Assembly: GCF_012971745.1 (NCBI RefSeq)
Contig: NZ_CP048834.1
Span: 5,341,001 to 5,405,000 of the forward strand
DNA length: 64,000 nt
Source of the DNA: Starkeya sp. ORNL1
Lineage (GTDB): Bacteria > Pseudomonadota > Alphaproteobacteria > Rhizobiales > Xanthobacteraceae
Direction: 5' to 3'
Shown here in pieces: positions 1-11,635 of the stretch (position 1 is the first letter of the stretch; each line of letters begins with the position of its first letter). The notes beneath the pieces are model-generated. The model was not told the DNA's origin, searched no databases, and saw only the letters and a list, made by a program, of their open reading frames with translations. The translations under genes were made by a program, and so were the position numbers.

Positions 1-1
1 C

Positions 2-1018
2 CGCAATCCCGGCGTGCTGATCGAATTGCTGCTGGACCTGCTGCCGATCCGCCAGGCCTTCCATGCGCGCAATTTGCCGCCGCCGCCTGCGCTGATCAAC
101 GCCATCGACCGCATGATGCCGATGCTGCGCTTCTTCCGGCACGGCGACGGCGCGTTCGCACATTTCAACGGCATGGGGCCGACGCCGGCAGATTCGCTCG
201 CCACCGTGCTGGCTTATGACGATGCGCGCGGTACCCCAGTCTCCAACGCGCCGCATTCGGGCTATCAGCGCATCGAGGCCGCGGGCAGCGTCGTCATCGC
301 CGATACCGGCCGGCCGCCGCCGATCGCCATCAGCCATGACGCCCATGCCGGCTGCCTTTCCTTCGAATTCTCCTCGGGCCGCAACCGCATCGTGGTCAAT
401 TGCGGCATGCCGGCGATCAGCCGCGAGGCGTGGCTGCCGGCGGCGCGGCAGACCGCGGCGCAATCGACCGCGACCCTTGAAGGCACTTCCTCCTGCCGTT
501 TCGTCGGCGGCGGTGCGATGATGCGGCTGTGCGGCACGCCGATCCTCGAAGGACCGGGCGAGGTGCAGGTCGAGCGCAAGCAGCGCGACGGCGCGCAGAT
601 CGTGCGGGCGACGCATGACGGCTACGCCAAGCGCCTCGGCGTGGTGCACCAGCGCTCCTGGCGCCTCGCGCCGGACGGCACCCGCCTCGACGGCGAGGAC
701 ATGTTCCGCGTCGCCCATGGCGAGGAATTCACCGGCAACGAGGCCGACAATTACGCGGTGCGCTTCCATCTGCACCCTTCGGTCGCGGCGAACCGGCTGG
801 CCGACGGCCATACCGTGCTGATCGCACTGCCCACCGGCGAGAAATGGATCTTCACCGCGCCCAATGTGGCGGTGGATATCGAGGAGAGCGTCTATCTCGC
901 CGCCAATGGCGGCCCGCGCCGCAGCGCGCAGATCGTGATCACGGGGAGCGGGCGCTATCAGCCCCGCGTGGTCTGGACCTTCATCCGCGCGGATGAGCCG
1001 AAGCTGCCGCATATCTAA
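2..1018 (+). CDS. Heparinase II/III family protein, C-terminal part (5' end off the window)
   Basis: The frame is open to the left edge, so only the last ~338 residues are visible and the true start lies outside. The visible part matches the heparinase II/III-like polysaccharide lyase family: a helical stretch followed by a beta-rich C-terminal domain with segments such as NAPHSGYQRIEA, FEFSSGRNRIVVNCG and FHLHPSV. Members are annotated as uronate-polysaccharide lyases, but the alphaproteobacterial chromosomal version has no settled substrate. It sits 205 bp upstream of purH on the same strand, a neighbourhood I remember from Rhizobiales. The catalytic N-terminal half cannot be judged here. 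Family call is fairly secure; substrate unknown. Confidence 0.8.
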   Translation, partial: RNPGVLIELLLDLLPIRQAFHARNLPPPPALINAIDRMMPMLRFFRHGDGAFAHFNGMGPTPADSLATVLAYDDARGTPVSNAPHSGYQRIEAAGSVVIADTGRPPPIAISHDAHAGCLSFEFSSGRNRIVVNCGMPAISREAWLPAARQTAAQSTATLEGTSSCRFVGGGAMMRLCGTPILEGPGEVQVERKQRDGAQIVRATHDGYAKRLGVVHQRSWRLAPDGTRLDGEDMFRVAHGEEFTGNEADNYAVRFHLHPSVAANRLADGHTVLIALPTGEKWIFTAPNVAVDIEESVYLAANGGPRRSAQIVITGSGRYQPRVVWTFIRADEPKLPHI

Positions 1019-1031
1019 CCTGTGGGTTGTG

Positions 1032-1129
1032 GTCATCCCGGACGGCCGGCAGGCCGATCCGGGATCGCGAAAACGTTCTTCACCTGCCTACGATCCCGGC
1101 CGTGCGGCTACGCCTCCGGCCGGGATGAC
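1032..1129. repeat. Family A intergenic palindromic repeat, copy 1
   Basis: About 98 bp beginning GTCATCCCGG and ending CCGGGATGAC, with inner palindromes around GATCCGGGATCG and CCTACGATCCCGG. Four more copies occur in the window (7833, 32396, 32992, 42670), all between genes. This copy lies between the heparinase-like gene and purH, and could fold into a cruciform or hairpin in RNA. Confidence 0.85.
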
Positions 1130-1223
1130 GCCGCTGGGGTTGGGAAACTAGTACGGGCGACGGTTCACGCCGGCCGCCATCCGTGTTAGTCGCGGCTCTC
1201 CCGCCACAAGCCGTGCTGCCGCC

Positions 1224-2813
1224 ATGTCGACCGATGTCCGTCCCATTTCCCGCGCTCTGCTCTCGGTCTCCGACAAGACCGGGCTCGTCGCCTTCGCCCA
1301 AAGGCTCGCCGCCAAGGGTGTCGAACTGGTCTCCACCGGCGGCACCGCTCGCGCGATCGCCGAGGCCGGACTGCCGGTGACCGACGTCTCCGAGGTGACC
1401 GGCTCGCCGGAGATGATGGACGGGCGGGTGAAGACGCTGCATCCGCGCATCCATGGCGGCATCCTTGCGGTGCGCGCCGATAGCGACCACCAGGCAGCGA
1501 TGTCCGAGCACGGCATAAAGCCCATCGACCTCGTGGTGGTGAACCTCTATCCGTTCGAGGCGACGGTGGCGAAGGAAGGCACGCTCGAGGAATGCATCGA
1601 GAATATCGATGTCGGCGGGCCGGCCATGATCCGCGCCGCGGCGAAGAACCACGAGGACGTCGCCGTCATCGTCGACCCCGCCGACTATGACGCGGTGGCC
1701 GAGGAGTTCGAGGAGCAGGGCGGTACCACGCGCGACACCCGCCGCCGCCTCGCCCAGGTCGCCTTCGCCCGCACCGCCGCCTATGACGCCGTCATCTCCG
1801 ACTGGTTCGCCACCGTCACCGGCGAGATCGCGCCGGCCGGCCGGGTGTTCGGCGGCAAGCTCTCGCAGTCGCTGCGCTACGGCGAGAATCCGCACCAGGA
1901 TGCCGCCTTCTATCTCGGCGGCGATTCCCGCCCCGGCGTCGCCAGCGCCCACCAGCTGCAGGGCAAGGCGCTCTCCTACAACAATCTCAACGACACCGAC
2001 GCCGCCTTCGAGGCGGTGGCCGAGTTCGATCCCGAGCGCGCCGCCGCGGTGGTCATCGTCAAGCATGCCAATCCGTGCGGCGTCGCCGAAGGCGAGACGC
2101 TGGAAGCCGCCTATCGCAAGGCACTGGCCTGCGATCCGACCTCGGCGTTCGGCGGCATCGTGGCGCTGAACCGCACGCTCGACGTGGAAGCCGCGCGGGC
2201 CATCGTCGAGATCTTCACTGAAGTGATCGTCGCCCCCGCCGCCACCGACGAGGCGGCCGCCATCGTCGCCGCCAAGAAGAGCCTGCGTTTGCTGGTCACC
2301 GGCGGGCTGCCCAATCCGCGCGCGCCGGGCCTTGGCATGAAATCGGTCGCCGGCGGCCTGCTGGTGCAGACCCGCGACAATGCCGTGGTCGACGACATGG
2401 AGTTGAAGGTCGTCACCAAGCGCTCGCCGACCATGGCGGAACTGGCGGATTTGCGCTTCGCCTTCCGCGTCGCCAAGCACGTCAAGTCGAACGCCATCGT
2501 CTATGCGCGCGGCCTCGCCACCATCGGCATCGGCGCCGGCCAGATGAGCCGGGTGGATTCCGCCCGCATCGCCGCGCTGAAGATGGTGGAGACCGCCGAA
2601 GCCGCCGGCCAGACGGATGTTCTGACGCGCGGCTGCGTCGTCGCCTCCGATGCCTTCTTCCCATTCGCCGACGGGCTGCGGGCGGCGATCGACGCCGGGG
2701 CGACCGCGGTGATCCAGCCGGGCGGCTCGATCCGCGACGACGAGGTGATCGCCGCCGCCGACGAGGCCAATGTCGCCATGGTGTTCACCGGCATCCGCCA
2801 CTTCCGGCACTGA
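1224..2813 (+). CDS. purH: Bifunctional AICAR formyltransferase / IMP cyclohydrolase
   Basis: Catalyses the last two steps of de novo IMP synthesis in the cytoplasm: formylation of AICAR with 10-formyl-THF, then ring closure. The 529 residues match the usual family length. The N-terminal MGS-like cyclohydrolase domain begins [11 protein letters not shown] and contains [13 protein letters not shown]; the C-terminal transformylase domain carries the catalytic Lys-His pair in VKHANPCG (about K280-H281) and ends in the conserved [10 protein letters not shown]. The ATG start leaves a normal N-terminus. It is monocistronic in appearance, with a family A repeat upstream and gdh starting 145 bp downstream. 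Confidence 0.97.
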   Translation: MSTDVRPISRALLSVSDKTGLVAFAQRLAAKGVELVSTGGTARAIAEAGLPVTDVSEVTGSPEMMDGRVKTLHPRIHGGILAVRADSDHQAAMSEHGIKPIDLVVVNLYPFEATVAKEGTLEECIENIDVGGPAMIRAAAKNHEDVAVIVDPADYDAVAEEFEEQGGTTRDTRRRLAQVAFARTAAYDAVISDWFATVTGEIAPAGRVFGGKLSQSLRYGENPHQDAAFYLGGDSRPGVASAHQLQGKALSYNNLNDTDAAFEAVAEFDPERAAAVVIVKHANPCGVAEGETLEAAYRKALACDPTSAFGGIVALNRTLDVEAARAIVEIFTEVIVAPAATDEAAAIVAAKKSLRLLVTGGLPNPRAPGLGMKSVAGGLLVQTRDNAVVDDMELKVVTKRSPTMAELADLRFAFRVAKHVKSNAIVYARGLATIGIGAGQMSRVDSARIAALKMVETAEAAGQTDVLTRGCVVASDAFFPFADGLRAAIDAGATAVIQPGGSIRDDEVIAAADEANVAMVFTGIRHFRH

Positions 2814-2893
2814 CTACCGCAAATTCTGCGCAAATTTCGTGCTGTTGATTGCTGTTTATGCAAATACCGTCACAGAAACGTCCGGCGTAAGTG

Positions 2894-2952
2894 CTTCCTT
2901 CGGCGAAACCCGCGCATAAAACCCGCGTGAACGCGAGCGCAGCCGAAGGAGG
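2894..2952 (+). promoter_or_regulatory. Hairpin that sequesters the gdh Shine-Dalgarno
   Basis: Positions 2894-2904 (CTTCCTTCGGC) can pair with 2942-2952 (GCCGAAGGAGG) as an 11-bp stem with one G-U pair. The right arm contains the complete AAGGAGG ribosome-binding site of the gene starting at 2959. The 37-nt loop holds an ACCCGCG direct repeat and a small CGCG(TGAA)CGCG hairpin. This is directly visible base pairing; a regulatory role is inferred. Confidence 0.55.
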
Positions 2953-2958
2953 ACGTCC

Positions 2959-5900
2959 ATGGGCATCGAAGGGTTCCTTGCGAGTGACGAGGAGCGCGCC
3001 GCGCGTACGCTGGTCGAGCAGGCTGCGCTGATCCTGAAGGCGACGGACGGCGATGTGCCCTCCAGCTTTGTGCCAGCGCTGTTCGGGCGTACCGCCGCCG
3101 AGGACATCCTCGTCTACAACGCCCACGAACTCGCCGGCCTCGCGCGCGACAGCTATGCGCACCTCGCCCAGCGCCGACCGGGCGCGCCCGATATCCGCGT
3201 CGCCTCGCCGGCAAGCATCAAGGAGGGCGACCGGCTGGCGGCCATCACCGTCGTCGATATCGTCAATGACGACATGCCGTTCCTCCTGGATTCGGTGATG
3301 GACGAACTGACCGCGCAAGGCGTGCGCGTGCGCCTCGTCGCCCATCCGATCCTCGCCGTGGAGCGCGATGCCTCGGGCCACCTGCTCGGTGCGCCCTCGG
3401 TCCCGGACGCGGAAGCCCGCGGCCGGCGCGAGAGCCTGATCCATCTGCATGTCGACCGCATCGCCGATGAGCGCTGCGAGGCGCTGGCGACCGCGCTGAA
3501 GGACATGCTCGGCGACGTGCGCGTCACCGTCGACGACTGGAAGCCGATGCTGGCCCGGGTGCAGGCGGCGCTGGCCGACATGCGCGCCAACCCGCCGCCG
3601 CTCCCCGAAGACGAGATCGCGGAGGCGACCGCCTTCGTCGAATGGCTGCTGGCCGGGCAGTTCACCTTCCTCGGCTGCCGCGACTATGAGATCGACAACA
3701 AGCCGGAAGGCCCGGAGATCAATGCGGTCGACGAGACCGGCCTTGGCCTGCTGCGCGACCCATCGCTGCGGCTGTTCCGCCGCGCCGGCGAGCCGATGAC
3801 CACCGGCCCACGCCTCGCCGCCTTCCTGCGCGAGCCGGTGCTGCTGATCGTCTCCAAGTCCAATGTCGTCTCCCGCGTGCATCGCCGGGTGTGGATGGAC
3901 GTCGTCAGCCTCAAGCGCTTCGACGACAAGGGCGAACTGGTGGGCGAACTGCGCATCGCCGGCCTGTTCACCTCCATGGCCTATACCAGCCCGAGCAGCG
4001 CCATTCCGTACCTGCGCCGCAAGGCGCGCCGGGTGCTGGCGCGTGCCGGCTTCGACCCCGCCAGCCATTCCGGCAAGGCGCTGGTCAATGTGCTCGACAG
4101 CTATCCGCGCGACGACCTGTTCCAGATCGACGATGATGAGCTGTTCCAGTTCGCGCTCGCCATCATGCAGCTCGAGGAACGGCCGCGCGTGCGTGTGCTG
4201 GCGCGGCGCGAGCGCTTCGACCGCTTCGTTTCGGTGCTCGCCTATATCCCGCGCGACCGCTACGACAGCGAGGCGCGCGAGCGGGTCGGCGCCTATCTGG
4301 CGCGGGCGTTCGGCGGCCGCGTCGCCGAGTTCCGCCCGCTCTTCCTCGATGGCCCGCTGACCCGCGTGCACTTCATCATCGAGCGGGTGCGCGAGGAGGC
4401 GCTGAGCCCCGACCGCAACGAGCTGGAAGATGCCGTCTCCGCCATCGTCCGCACCTGGGACGACGGCTTCACCGAGGCCCTGGCGCTGGTCTATCCGGCG
4501 GAGCGGGCCAATGCGCTGCACGCCCGCTATGCCGGGGCGTTCCCCGCTGGCTACCAGGCCGGCTATGCGCCGCAGGACGCGCTCGCGGACCTGCGCCTGA
4601 TCGAGCGGCTCAGTCCCAAGCACCCCATCCGCGCGCATTTCCATGCCGCCGAGGGCGAGCAGGGGCCGAACCGTACCCGGGTCGGGCTGAAGGTGTTGAG
4701 CCACGCCAAACCGCGCCCGCTCTCCGAGCGCGTGCCGCAACTCGAAGCCATGGGCTTCACCGTGGTCGACGAGCGCACCTTCACGGTGCGTCCGGAAGGC
4801 ACCGAGACCGCCTTTGTCCATGACATGGTGCTGGCGCGGCGCGGCGGCGGGGCGATCGCGCTCGACGCCCTGGAGACACGGCTGCATGCCTGCCTCATGG
4901 CAGTGCTCTCCGGCGCCACCGAGAGCGACGGCTTCAACGCTCTGGTGCTGAATGCCGGCCTGCAATGGCGCGAGATCGCGCTGGTCCGTACCTTCGCGCG
5001 CTATCTGCGCCAGGTCGGCACGCCCTTCAGCCAGGACTATCTGTGGGCGACGCTGAACGCTCATCCCAAGATCGCCGCCGACCTGGTCGCGCTGTTCACC
5101 GCGCGCTTCGACCCGGCAGGCGAAGCCGGCCGCGCCGAGCGCGAGGCCGAGGTCAAGGCCCGTATCGAGGCGGCGCTCACCGAGGTTGCCAGCCTCGACG
5201 AGGACCGCATATTGCGGCTGTTCGCCAACCTCATCGAGGCGGCGATCCGCACCAGCTTCTACCAGACCGACACCAATGATAAGCCGCGCTCGACCATCGC
5301 GGTGAAGTTCGCCAGCGGCAAGGTCGAGGGCCTGCCGCTGCCGCGCCCGCTGTTCGAGATCTTCGTGCATTCGCCGCGGGTCGAGGGCGTGCATCTGCGC
5401 TTCGGCCGCGTCGCGCGCGGCGGCCTGCGCTGGTCCGACCGCCCGCAGGATTTCCGCACCGAGGTGCTGGGCCTGGTCAAGGCGCAGCAGGTGAAGAACG
5501 CCGTCATCGTGCCGGTCGGCGCCAAGGGCGGCTTCGTGCCGAAGCAGCTTCCCGCCGGGCCGCGCGAGGCGATCCAGAATGAGGGCATCGCCGCCTACAA
5601 GCTGTTCGTCGGCAGCCTGCAGGACGTCACCGACAATATCGAGGGCGGCGAGATCGTGCATCCGGCTGCCACGGTGCGCCACGACGAGGACGATCCCTAT
5701 CTCGTCGTCGCCGCCGACAAGGGCACCGCGACCTTCTCCGATATCGCCAATGGCCTGTCGGAAGCCCGCGGCTTCTGGCTCGGCGACGCCTTCGCCTCCG
5801 GCGGCTCGGTCGGCTACGACCACAAGGCGATGGGCATCACCGCCCGTGGCGCCTGGGAAGCGGTGCGCAGGCACTTCCGCGAGATGGATGTCGATATCCG

Positions 5901-7809
5901 TACCGCGCCGTTCAGCGTTGTCGGCGTCGGCGACATGTCGGGCGACGTGTTCGGCAACGGCATGATGCTGGAGAACACCATCCGGCTGTTCGCCGCCTTC
6001 GACCATCGCGACATCTTCCTTGATCCGAACCCGGATCCGGTGGCCTCGCTGGCCGAGCGCCAGCGGCTGTTCGCGCTGCCGCGCTCCTCCTGGCAGGACT
6101 ATGACAAGTCGCTGATCTCGGAAGGTGGCGGCGTCTTCCCGCGCGCCTCCAAGAGCATCCCGCTGTCCCCGCAGATCCGCGCCGCGCTCGGCTTCGACAA
6201 GGCGGCGGCGTCACCGGCCGAATTGATGAGCGCCATCCTCAAGGCGCCGGTCGACCTGCTCTGGTTCGGCGGCATCGGCACCTATATCCGATCGTCGAAC
6301 GAGACCGACGCGCAGGCCGGCGACCGTGCCAACGACGCCATCCGCATCACCGGCTCGGACGTTCGTGCGAAGGTGATCGGCGAGGGCGCCAATCTTGGTG
6401 TCACCCAGCGCGGGCGCATCGAGGCGGCGCGTCGTGGTGTGCGGCTCAACACCGACGCCATCGACAATTCGGCCGGCGTGAACACCTCGGACGTCGAGGT
6501 CAACATCAAGATCGCGCTGGTGCCGGCGGTGCGCGACGGGCGGCTCGATGCGCCGGCCCGCGCCAGCTTCCTCGCCAGCATGACCGACGAGGTCGCAGAC
6601 CTCGTGCTGCGCAACAACTATCTGCAGACGCTGGCGCTCTCGCTCGCCGAGCGGCAGGCGCATGACGAACTCGGCTTCCATCAGCGCCTGATGCAGGCGC
6701 TGGAGGCGCGCGGCCTGCTCGACCGGACGGTGGAGTTCCTGCCGTCCGACACCGAGATTGCCGAGCGGCGTGGCCGCGGCGAGGGGCTGAGCCGCCCGGA
6801 ACTCGCGGTGCTGCTGGCCTATGCCAAGCTCACGCTGCAGTCCGACCTCACCGACACCGACATTCCGGACGATCCCTATCTTGCCCGCGAGCTGACGGCC
6901 TATTTCCCGACCGCGCTTCAAGAGCGGTTCCTGGATGGCATCGAGCAGCACCGGCTGCGGCGCGACATCATCGCCACCCGGCTCGCCAATGCCATCATCA
7001 ATCATGGCGGCCCGGCGTTTGCCGCGCGCATCACCGACGAGACCGGGGCGGAAGCCGGCGGCATCGCCAAGGCGTTCGCGGCAACCTGGGACGGCTTCGA
7101 CCTCTCCGAGCTCAGCGCCGAGATCGATGCGCTCGACACCAAGGTGCCGGGCGCGGTGCAACTCGAGCTCTACGCCGCGGTGCAGAAGCTGGTGCTCGAC
7201 CGCACCGTGTGGTTCCTGCGCAATGTCGATCTGCGCACCGGGCTCGACGCGCTGGTCGCGCATTATGCCGCGGGCATCAAGCCGGTCGGCGAGGTGCTCC
7301 ACGGCGTGGTCCGCGAACTGCTCGCCGAGGAGACCCGCAGCCAGCATGACGCCCGCGTCGCCGCCTGGGTGCAGGCCGGCGTGCCGGAGGATCTGGCGCA
7401 CCGCGTGGCGCGGCTGCCGGCGATCGAAAACTCGACCGACATCGTGATGATCGCCGACCGCTCCGGCGCCTCGATCCCCGATGCCGCCGAGACCTTTTTC
7501 GCGATCGGCCTGCATTTCCGGCTCGACCGGCTGCTCGGCCAGGCGCGCGGGATTTCGGCGCCGGACTATTATGACCGGCTGGCACTGGAGCGCGCGCTGG
7601 CCTCATTCGAGATAGCGGTTCGCCGGCTCACTTCCGAGGTGCTGGCGAATTACGGTCCGGGCGTCGAGGGCGTGGCGAAGTGGGCCGAGGCCCGCGGCAG
7701 CGAGGTCGAGCGCGCCCGCAACGCCATGCACGAGATCGCCGGGTCCGGGCTCACCGTGTCGAAGCTCTCGGTGGCGGCGAGCCTGCTCGGGGATCTGGTG
7801 CGGGGCTGA
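2959..7809 (+). CDS. gdhB: NAD-specific glutamate dehydrogenase, large (GDH-180) type
   Basis: Oxidatively deaminates L-glutamate to 2-oxoglutarate and ammonia with NAD+, feeding glutamate into the TCA cycle. At 1616 residues it has the length of the very large bacterial NAD-GDH family rather than the 450-residue type. The long N-terminal regulatory region (ACT-like) precedes the catalytic core, which includes VPVGAKGGFVPKQ with the substrate lysine near K856, then GGLRWSDRP upstream of it and KVIGEGANLGVTQ in the NAD-binding part. ATG at 2959 follows a strong AAGGAGG. The SD lies in a predicted stem (2894-2952). The gene symbol varies between species (gdhB, gdh2), so treat the symbol as approximate. 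Confidence 0.96.
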   Translation: MGIEGFLASDEERAARTLVEQAALILKATDGDVPSSFVPALFGRTAAEDILVYNAHELAGLARDSYAHLAQRRPGAPDIRVASPASIKEGDRLAAITVVDIVNDDMPFLLDSVMDELTAQGVRVRLVAHPILAVERDASGHLLGAPSVPDAEARGRRESLIHLHVDRIADERCEALATALKDMLGDVRVTVDDWKPMLARVQAALADMRANPPPLPEDEIAEATAFVEWLLAGQFTFLGCRDYEIDNKPEGPEINAVDETGLGLLRDPSLRLFRRAGEPMTTGPRLAAFLREPVLLIVSKSNVVSRVHRRVWMDVVSLKRFDDKGELVGELRIAGLFTSMAYTSPSSAIPYLRRKARRVLARAGFDPASHSGKALVNVLDSYPRDDLFQIDDDELFQFALAIMQLEERPRVRVLARRERFDRFVSVLAYIPRDRYDSEARERVGAYLARAFGGRVAEFRPLFLDGPLTRVHFIIERVREEALSPDRNELEDAVSAIVRTWDDGFTEALALVYPAERANALHARYAGAFPAGYQAGYAPQDALADLRLIERLSPKHPIRAHFHAAEGEQGPNRTRVGLKVLSHAKPRPLSERVPQLEAMGFTVVDERTFTVRPEGTETAFVHDMVLARRGGGAIALDALETRLHACLMAVLSGATESDGFNALVLNAGLQWREIALVRTFARYLRQVGTPFSQDYLWATLNAHPKIAADLVALFTARFDPAGEAGRAEREAEVKARIEAALTEVASLDEDRILRLFANLIEAAIRTSFYQTDTNDKPRSTIAVKFASGKVEGLPLPRPLFEIFVHSPRVEGVHLRFGRVARGGLRWSDRPQDFRTEVLGLVKAQQVKNAVIVPVGAKGGFVPKQLPAGPREAIQNEGIAAYKLFVGSLQDVTDNIEGGEIVHPAATVRHDEDDPYLVVAADKGTATFSDIANGLSEARGFWLGDAFASGGSVGYDHKAMGITARGAWEAVRRHFREMDVDIRTAPFSVVGVGDMSGDVFGNGMMLENTIRLFAAFDHRDIFLDPNPDPVASLAERQRLFALPRSSWQDYDKSLISEGGGVFPRASKSIPLSPQIRAALGFDKAAASPAELMSAILKAPVDLLWFGGIGTYIRSSNETDAQAGDRANDAIRITGSDVRAKVIGEGANLGVTQRGRIEAARRGVRLNTDAIDNSAGVNTSDVEVNIKIALVPAVRDGRLDAPARASFLASMTDEVADLVLRNNYLQTLALSLAERQAHDELGFHQRLMQALEARGLLDRTVEFLPSDTEIAERRGRGEGLSRPELAVLLAYAKLTLQSDLTDTDIPDDPYLARELTAYFPTALQERFLDGIEQHRLRRDIIATRLANAIINHGGPAFAARITDETGAEAGGIAKAFAATWDGFDLSELSAEIDALDTKVPGAVQLELYAAVQKLVLDRTVWFLRNVDLRTGLDALVAHYAAGIKPVGEVLHGVVRELLAEETRSQHDARVAAWVQAGVPEDLAHRVARLPAIENSTDIVMIADRSGASIPDAAETFFAIGLHFRLDRLLGQARGISAPDYYDRLALERALASFEIAVRRLTSEVLANYGPGVEGVAKWAEARGSEVERARNAMHEIAGSGLTVSKLSVAASLLGDLVRG

Positions 7810-7832
7810 CTATTGCCGCTTCCAATCGCGTC

Positions 7833-7935
7833 GTCATCCCGGCCGGAGCCCGTAGGGCGAAGAGCCGGGATTGCGTGAAGTCCCGTGCTTCACCTTCCTA
7901 CGATCCCGGATCGGCCTGCGGCCGTCCGGGATGAC
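7833..7935. repeat. Family A intergenic palindromic repeat, copy 2
   Basis: Begins GTCATCCCGGCCGGAGC and ends CGTCCGGGATGAC, ~103 bp. It fills the space between the convergent 3' ends of gdh and acs, where its hairpins could terminate or protect both transcripts. Confidence 0.87.
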
Positions 7936-7947
7936 ACTCTTGAATGA

Positions 7948-9915
<1,968 letters not shown>

Positions 9916-10031
9916 GGCGTTCTTCCCTTCCGTTCGCGAACTCGGCCGCGTTTCATGTGTAGCGATTATGGGGAGGTGGCCGACGGCGGACAAGGCGCGG
10001 CCATGCCGACTTTGGTCTTTCATACGTCCGG

Positions 10032-10679
10032 CTAAAGCGGGGCAGGACGCCAGACCGAGGTACGCTTGATCTCGGCATCCTCCAGCTCGCGGCTGACCGG
10101 CACGCCATAGTCCGCAACCTTTTCCAGCCGCTCGCGCGGCAGATAGGAGCGGCCGGGATCGCCGATCCAGACCGCAGCGCCACGGCCGGCGAGGGCCTCC
10201 AGCCAGGCGAATACCCGCGCCGCAGTGTCGCGCTCATAGGCGATGTCGCCGGCGAGCACGACGTCCCAGCCGAGATCCTCGCCGACAATGTCGTCGGTGA
10301 GCACATGCAGGCAGACGCCGTTGGCCTTCGCGTTCAGCAGCATCGCGGCGTGGGCGAAGCCGTCGATGTCGCAGGCCTCGACCCGCGCGGCGCCGGCTTT
10401 GGCGGCGGCGATGGCGACGAGGCCGGAGCCGGAGGCGAAATCCAGCACGCGGCGGCCCCCGACGATCTCGGGCTGGTCCAGCACATGGCGGGCGAGCGCC
10501 TGCCCGCCGGCCCAGGCAAAGGCCCAGAAGGGTGGCGGCAGGCCTATCTCACCCAGTTCCTCCTCGGTGCGCTGCCAGATCGGGAGCGCCTCGTCAGCGA
10601 GGTGGAGCGTGATTTCCGGCACCAGCGGCACCGGCCGCAACAGCGTCTCGGTGCGGATGAAGACGGTCGGGTCCGACAT
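10032..10679 (-). CDS. Class I SAM-dependent methyltransferase, ETFB-lysine-methyltransferase-like
   Basis: A Rossmann-fold methyltransferase with SAM motif I in [19 protein letters not shown], acidic post-I in DIDGFA, and motif II/post-[12 protein letters not shown]. The pattern [18 protein letters not shown] before motif I is typical of the PrmA/METTL20 branch, whose alphaproteobacterial members methylate electron-transfer flavoprotein beta. Substrate here is inferred from that resemblance only. Start uncertain: ATG at 10679 (MSDPTVFIR) gives 215 residues; ATG at 10691 or a non-ATG at 10733 are possible; none has a clear Shine-Dalgarno. It lies just upstream of acs. Confidence 0.8.
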   Translation of the reverse strand: MSDPTVFIRTETLLRPVPLVPEITLHLADEALPIWQRTEEELGEIGLPPPFWAFAWAGGQALARHVLDQPEIVGGRRVLDFASGSGLVAIAAAKAGAARVEACDIDGFAHAAMLLNAKANGVCLHVLTDDIVGEDLGWDVVLAGDIAYERDTAARVFAWLEALAGRGAAVWIGDPGRSYLPRERLEKVADYGVPVSRELEDAEIKRTSVWRPAPL

Positions 10680-10747
10680 CAATGTGGGCATGACCGGCTT
10701 GATCGGGACCAATGCTTCCGCCGTCAAGCCCAATCGGCTGGTACGCT

Positions 10748-11245
10748 CTAAAGCGCGACGGCCGTGGTGAGGACTATGAGGGCGAGCATCGCGGCTGCCG
10801 CGCGCATCAGATGCGAGCGCTCCCAGCGGCTGCGAAGCTCCTTCCAGTGCGGTTCCGCCGCGCCGGCGGCATCGTGGCTTTCAGTGCCGAAGAAGCGCTT
10901 GGCCGAACCGCTCAGCTGCGTCTCCCGCAACCAGTGCCGGTTCACCGGCTGGGTCACCAGCCAGAAGATCAACTGCATGAAGGTGAGCGCGGCGAGCGCG
11001 AGGAGAATCAGCCAGAACCGCGTGGAGCCGAGTGGGGTCGCCAGCACGAGCAGGAAGGTGGCAATGATTCCCGCGGGCTCGGCGGCGCCGGCAATGGTGA
11101 AGCCGGGATGATAGATGGTCTGTACCGTGCGGTATCGCGGCTCATCGAGCCGCATCTTGCCCGGCAGTTCCAGCACATGGGCGAGCGCCGGGGCCATGGC
11201 GCAGGCGACGATCAGCACGGTGAGAATCTCGAAGGCGACGTACAT
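10748..11245 (-). CDS. DUF1772 (anthrone-oxygenase-like) membrane protein
   Basis: 165 residues with four predicted membrane segments (residues ~1-25, 48-68, 75-100 and the C-terminal ALIVLTTAVAL helix). The conserved loop HWLRETQLSGSAKRFFG and the overall layout match DUF1772/anthrone-oxygenase-like integral membrane proteins, whose bacterial function is unknown. ATG at 11245 follows GAGGA at good spacing. Only 14 bp separates its stop from the upstream limit of the methyltransferase frame, so co-transcription is plausible. Confidence 0.75.
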   Translation of the reverse strand: MYVAFEILTVLIVACAMAPALAHVLELPGKMRLDEPRYRTVQTIYHPGFTIAGAAEPAGIIATFLLVLATPLGSTRFWLILLALAALTFMQLIFWLVTQPVNRHWLRETQLSGSAKRFFGTESHDAAGAAEPHWKELRSRWERSHLMRAAAAMLALIVLTTAVAL

Positions 11246-11343
11246 GGCGTCCTCGCGTCGCCATTTCCGTTGCAGATGAAACGGCGCGCGGTTCCTTGCG
11301 GTTCCATGCCCCGAGGGTCCTGCTCACCGACAACCTCATCTTG

Positions 11344-11508
11344 AGAGCCTGACCGAAAACTCCAATTGGCCCTCATCCCCGGACTTGATCCGGGGATCCA
11401 GCCCCACCGCATGCACCCGGTTGAAGTCTGGATCCCAGGATCAAGTCCGGGGATGGGGGTGGAAAGGTGGTTCCTTCAACGGATAAGTCGAATTTTGAGT
11501 CAGGCTCT
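11344..11508. repeat. MITE-like element with 10-bp terminal inverted repeats
   Basis: AGAGCCTGAC at 11344-11353 is mirrored exactly by GTCAGGCTCT at 11499-11508, and the similarity continues inward as AAAA. Inside, 11371-11459 forms a second palindrome: CATCCCCGGACTTGATCCGG on the left, and GATCAAGTCCGGGGATG on the right. Total ~165 bp, no coding capacity. No target-site duplication is obvious. Confidence 0.6.
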
Positions 11509-11609
11509 GAGGTGCCCGGGCGAAGCCCGAGCCTCGAAGGATGGTGAAGCAGAGGATGCTCGGCGTGAACATCCTTCGAGGCCGCCTGTGGCGGCACCTC
11601 AGGATGAGG
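11508..11609. repeat. Family B repeat with swapped halves, copy 1
   Basis: Here TGAGGTGCCCGGGC...CTCGAAGGATG (11508-11543) comes first and CATCCTTCGAGG...CACCTCAGGATGAGG (11570-11609) second, the opposite order from the five other copies (19108, 37515, 45203, 53066, 55071). The halves still face each other as an inverted repeat. Confidence 0.75.
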
Positions 11610-11635
11610 CGGTTCTGATGTCTGGGAACGAAGCC

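Larger units (their letters stand above)
11246..11635. other. 390-bp intergenic region packed with repeats
   Basis: No convincing gene. It holds an element with terminal inverted repeats (11344-11508), an internal CCGGACTTGATCCGG palindrome pair, and a family B repeat with its halves swapped (11508-11609). The short open frames crossing it have repeat-derived sequence and no homology that I recognise. Confidence 0.7.

Noticed and set aside
2785..6006. Very long open frame antisense to gdh
   Set aside because: High-GC codon bias keeps the opposite strand open; the peptide is His/Asp/Arg-rich with no family pattern, and the sense strand is an unmistakable dehydrogenase.
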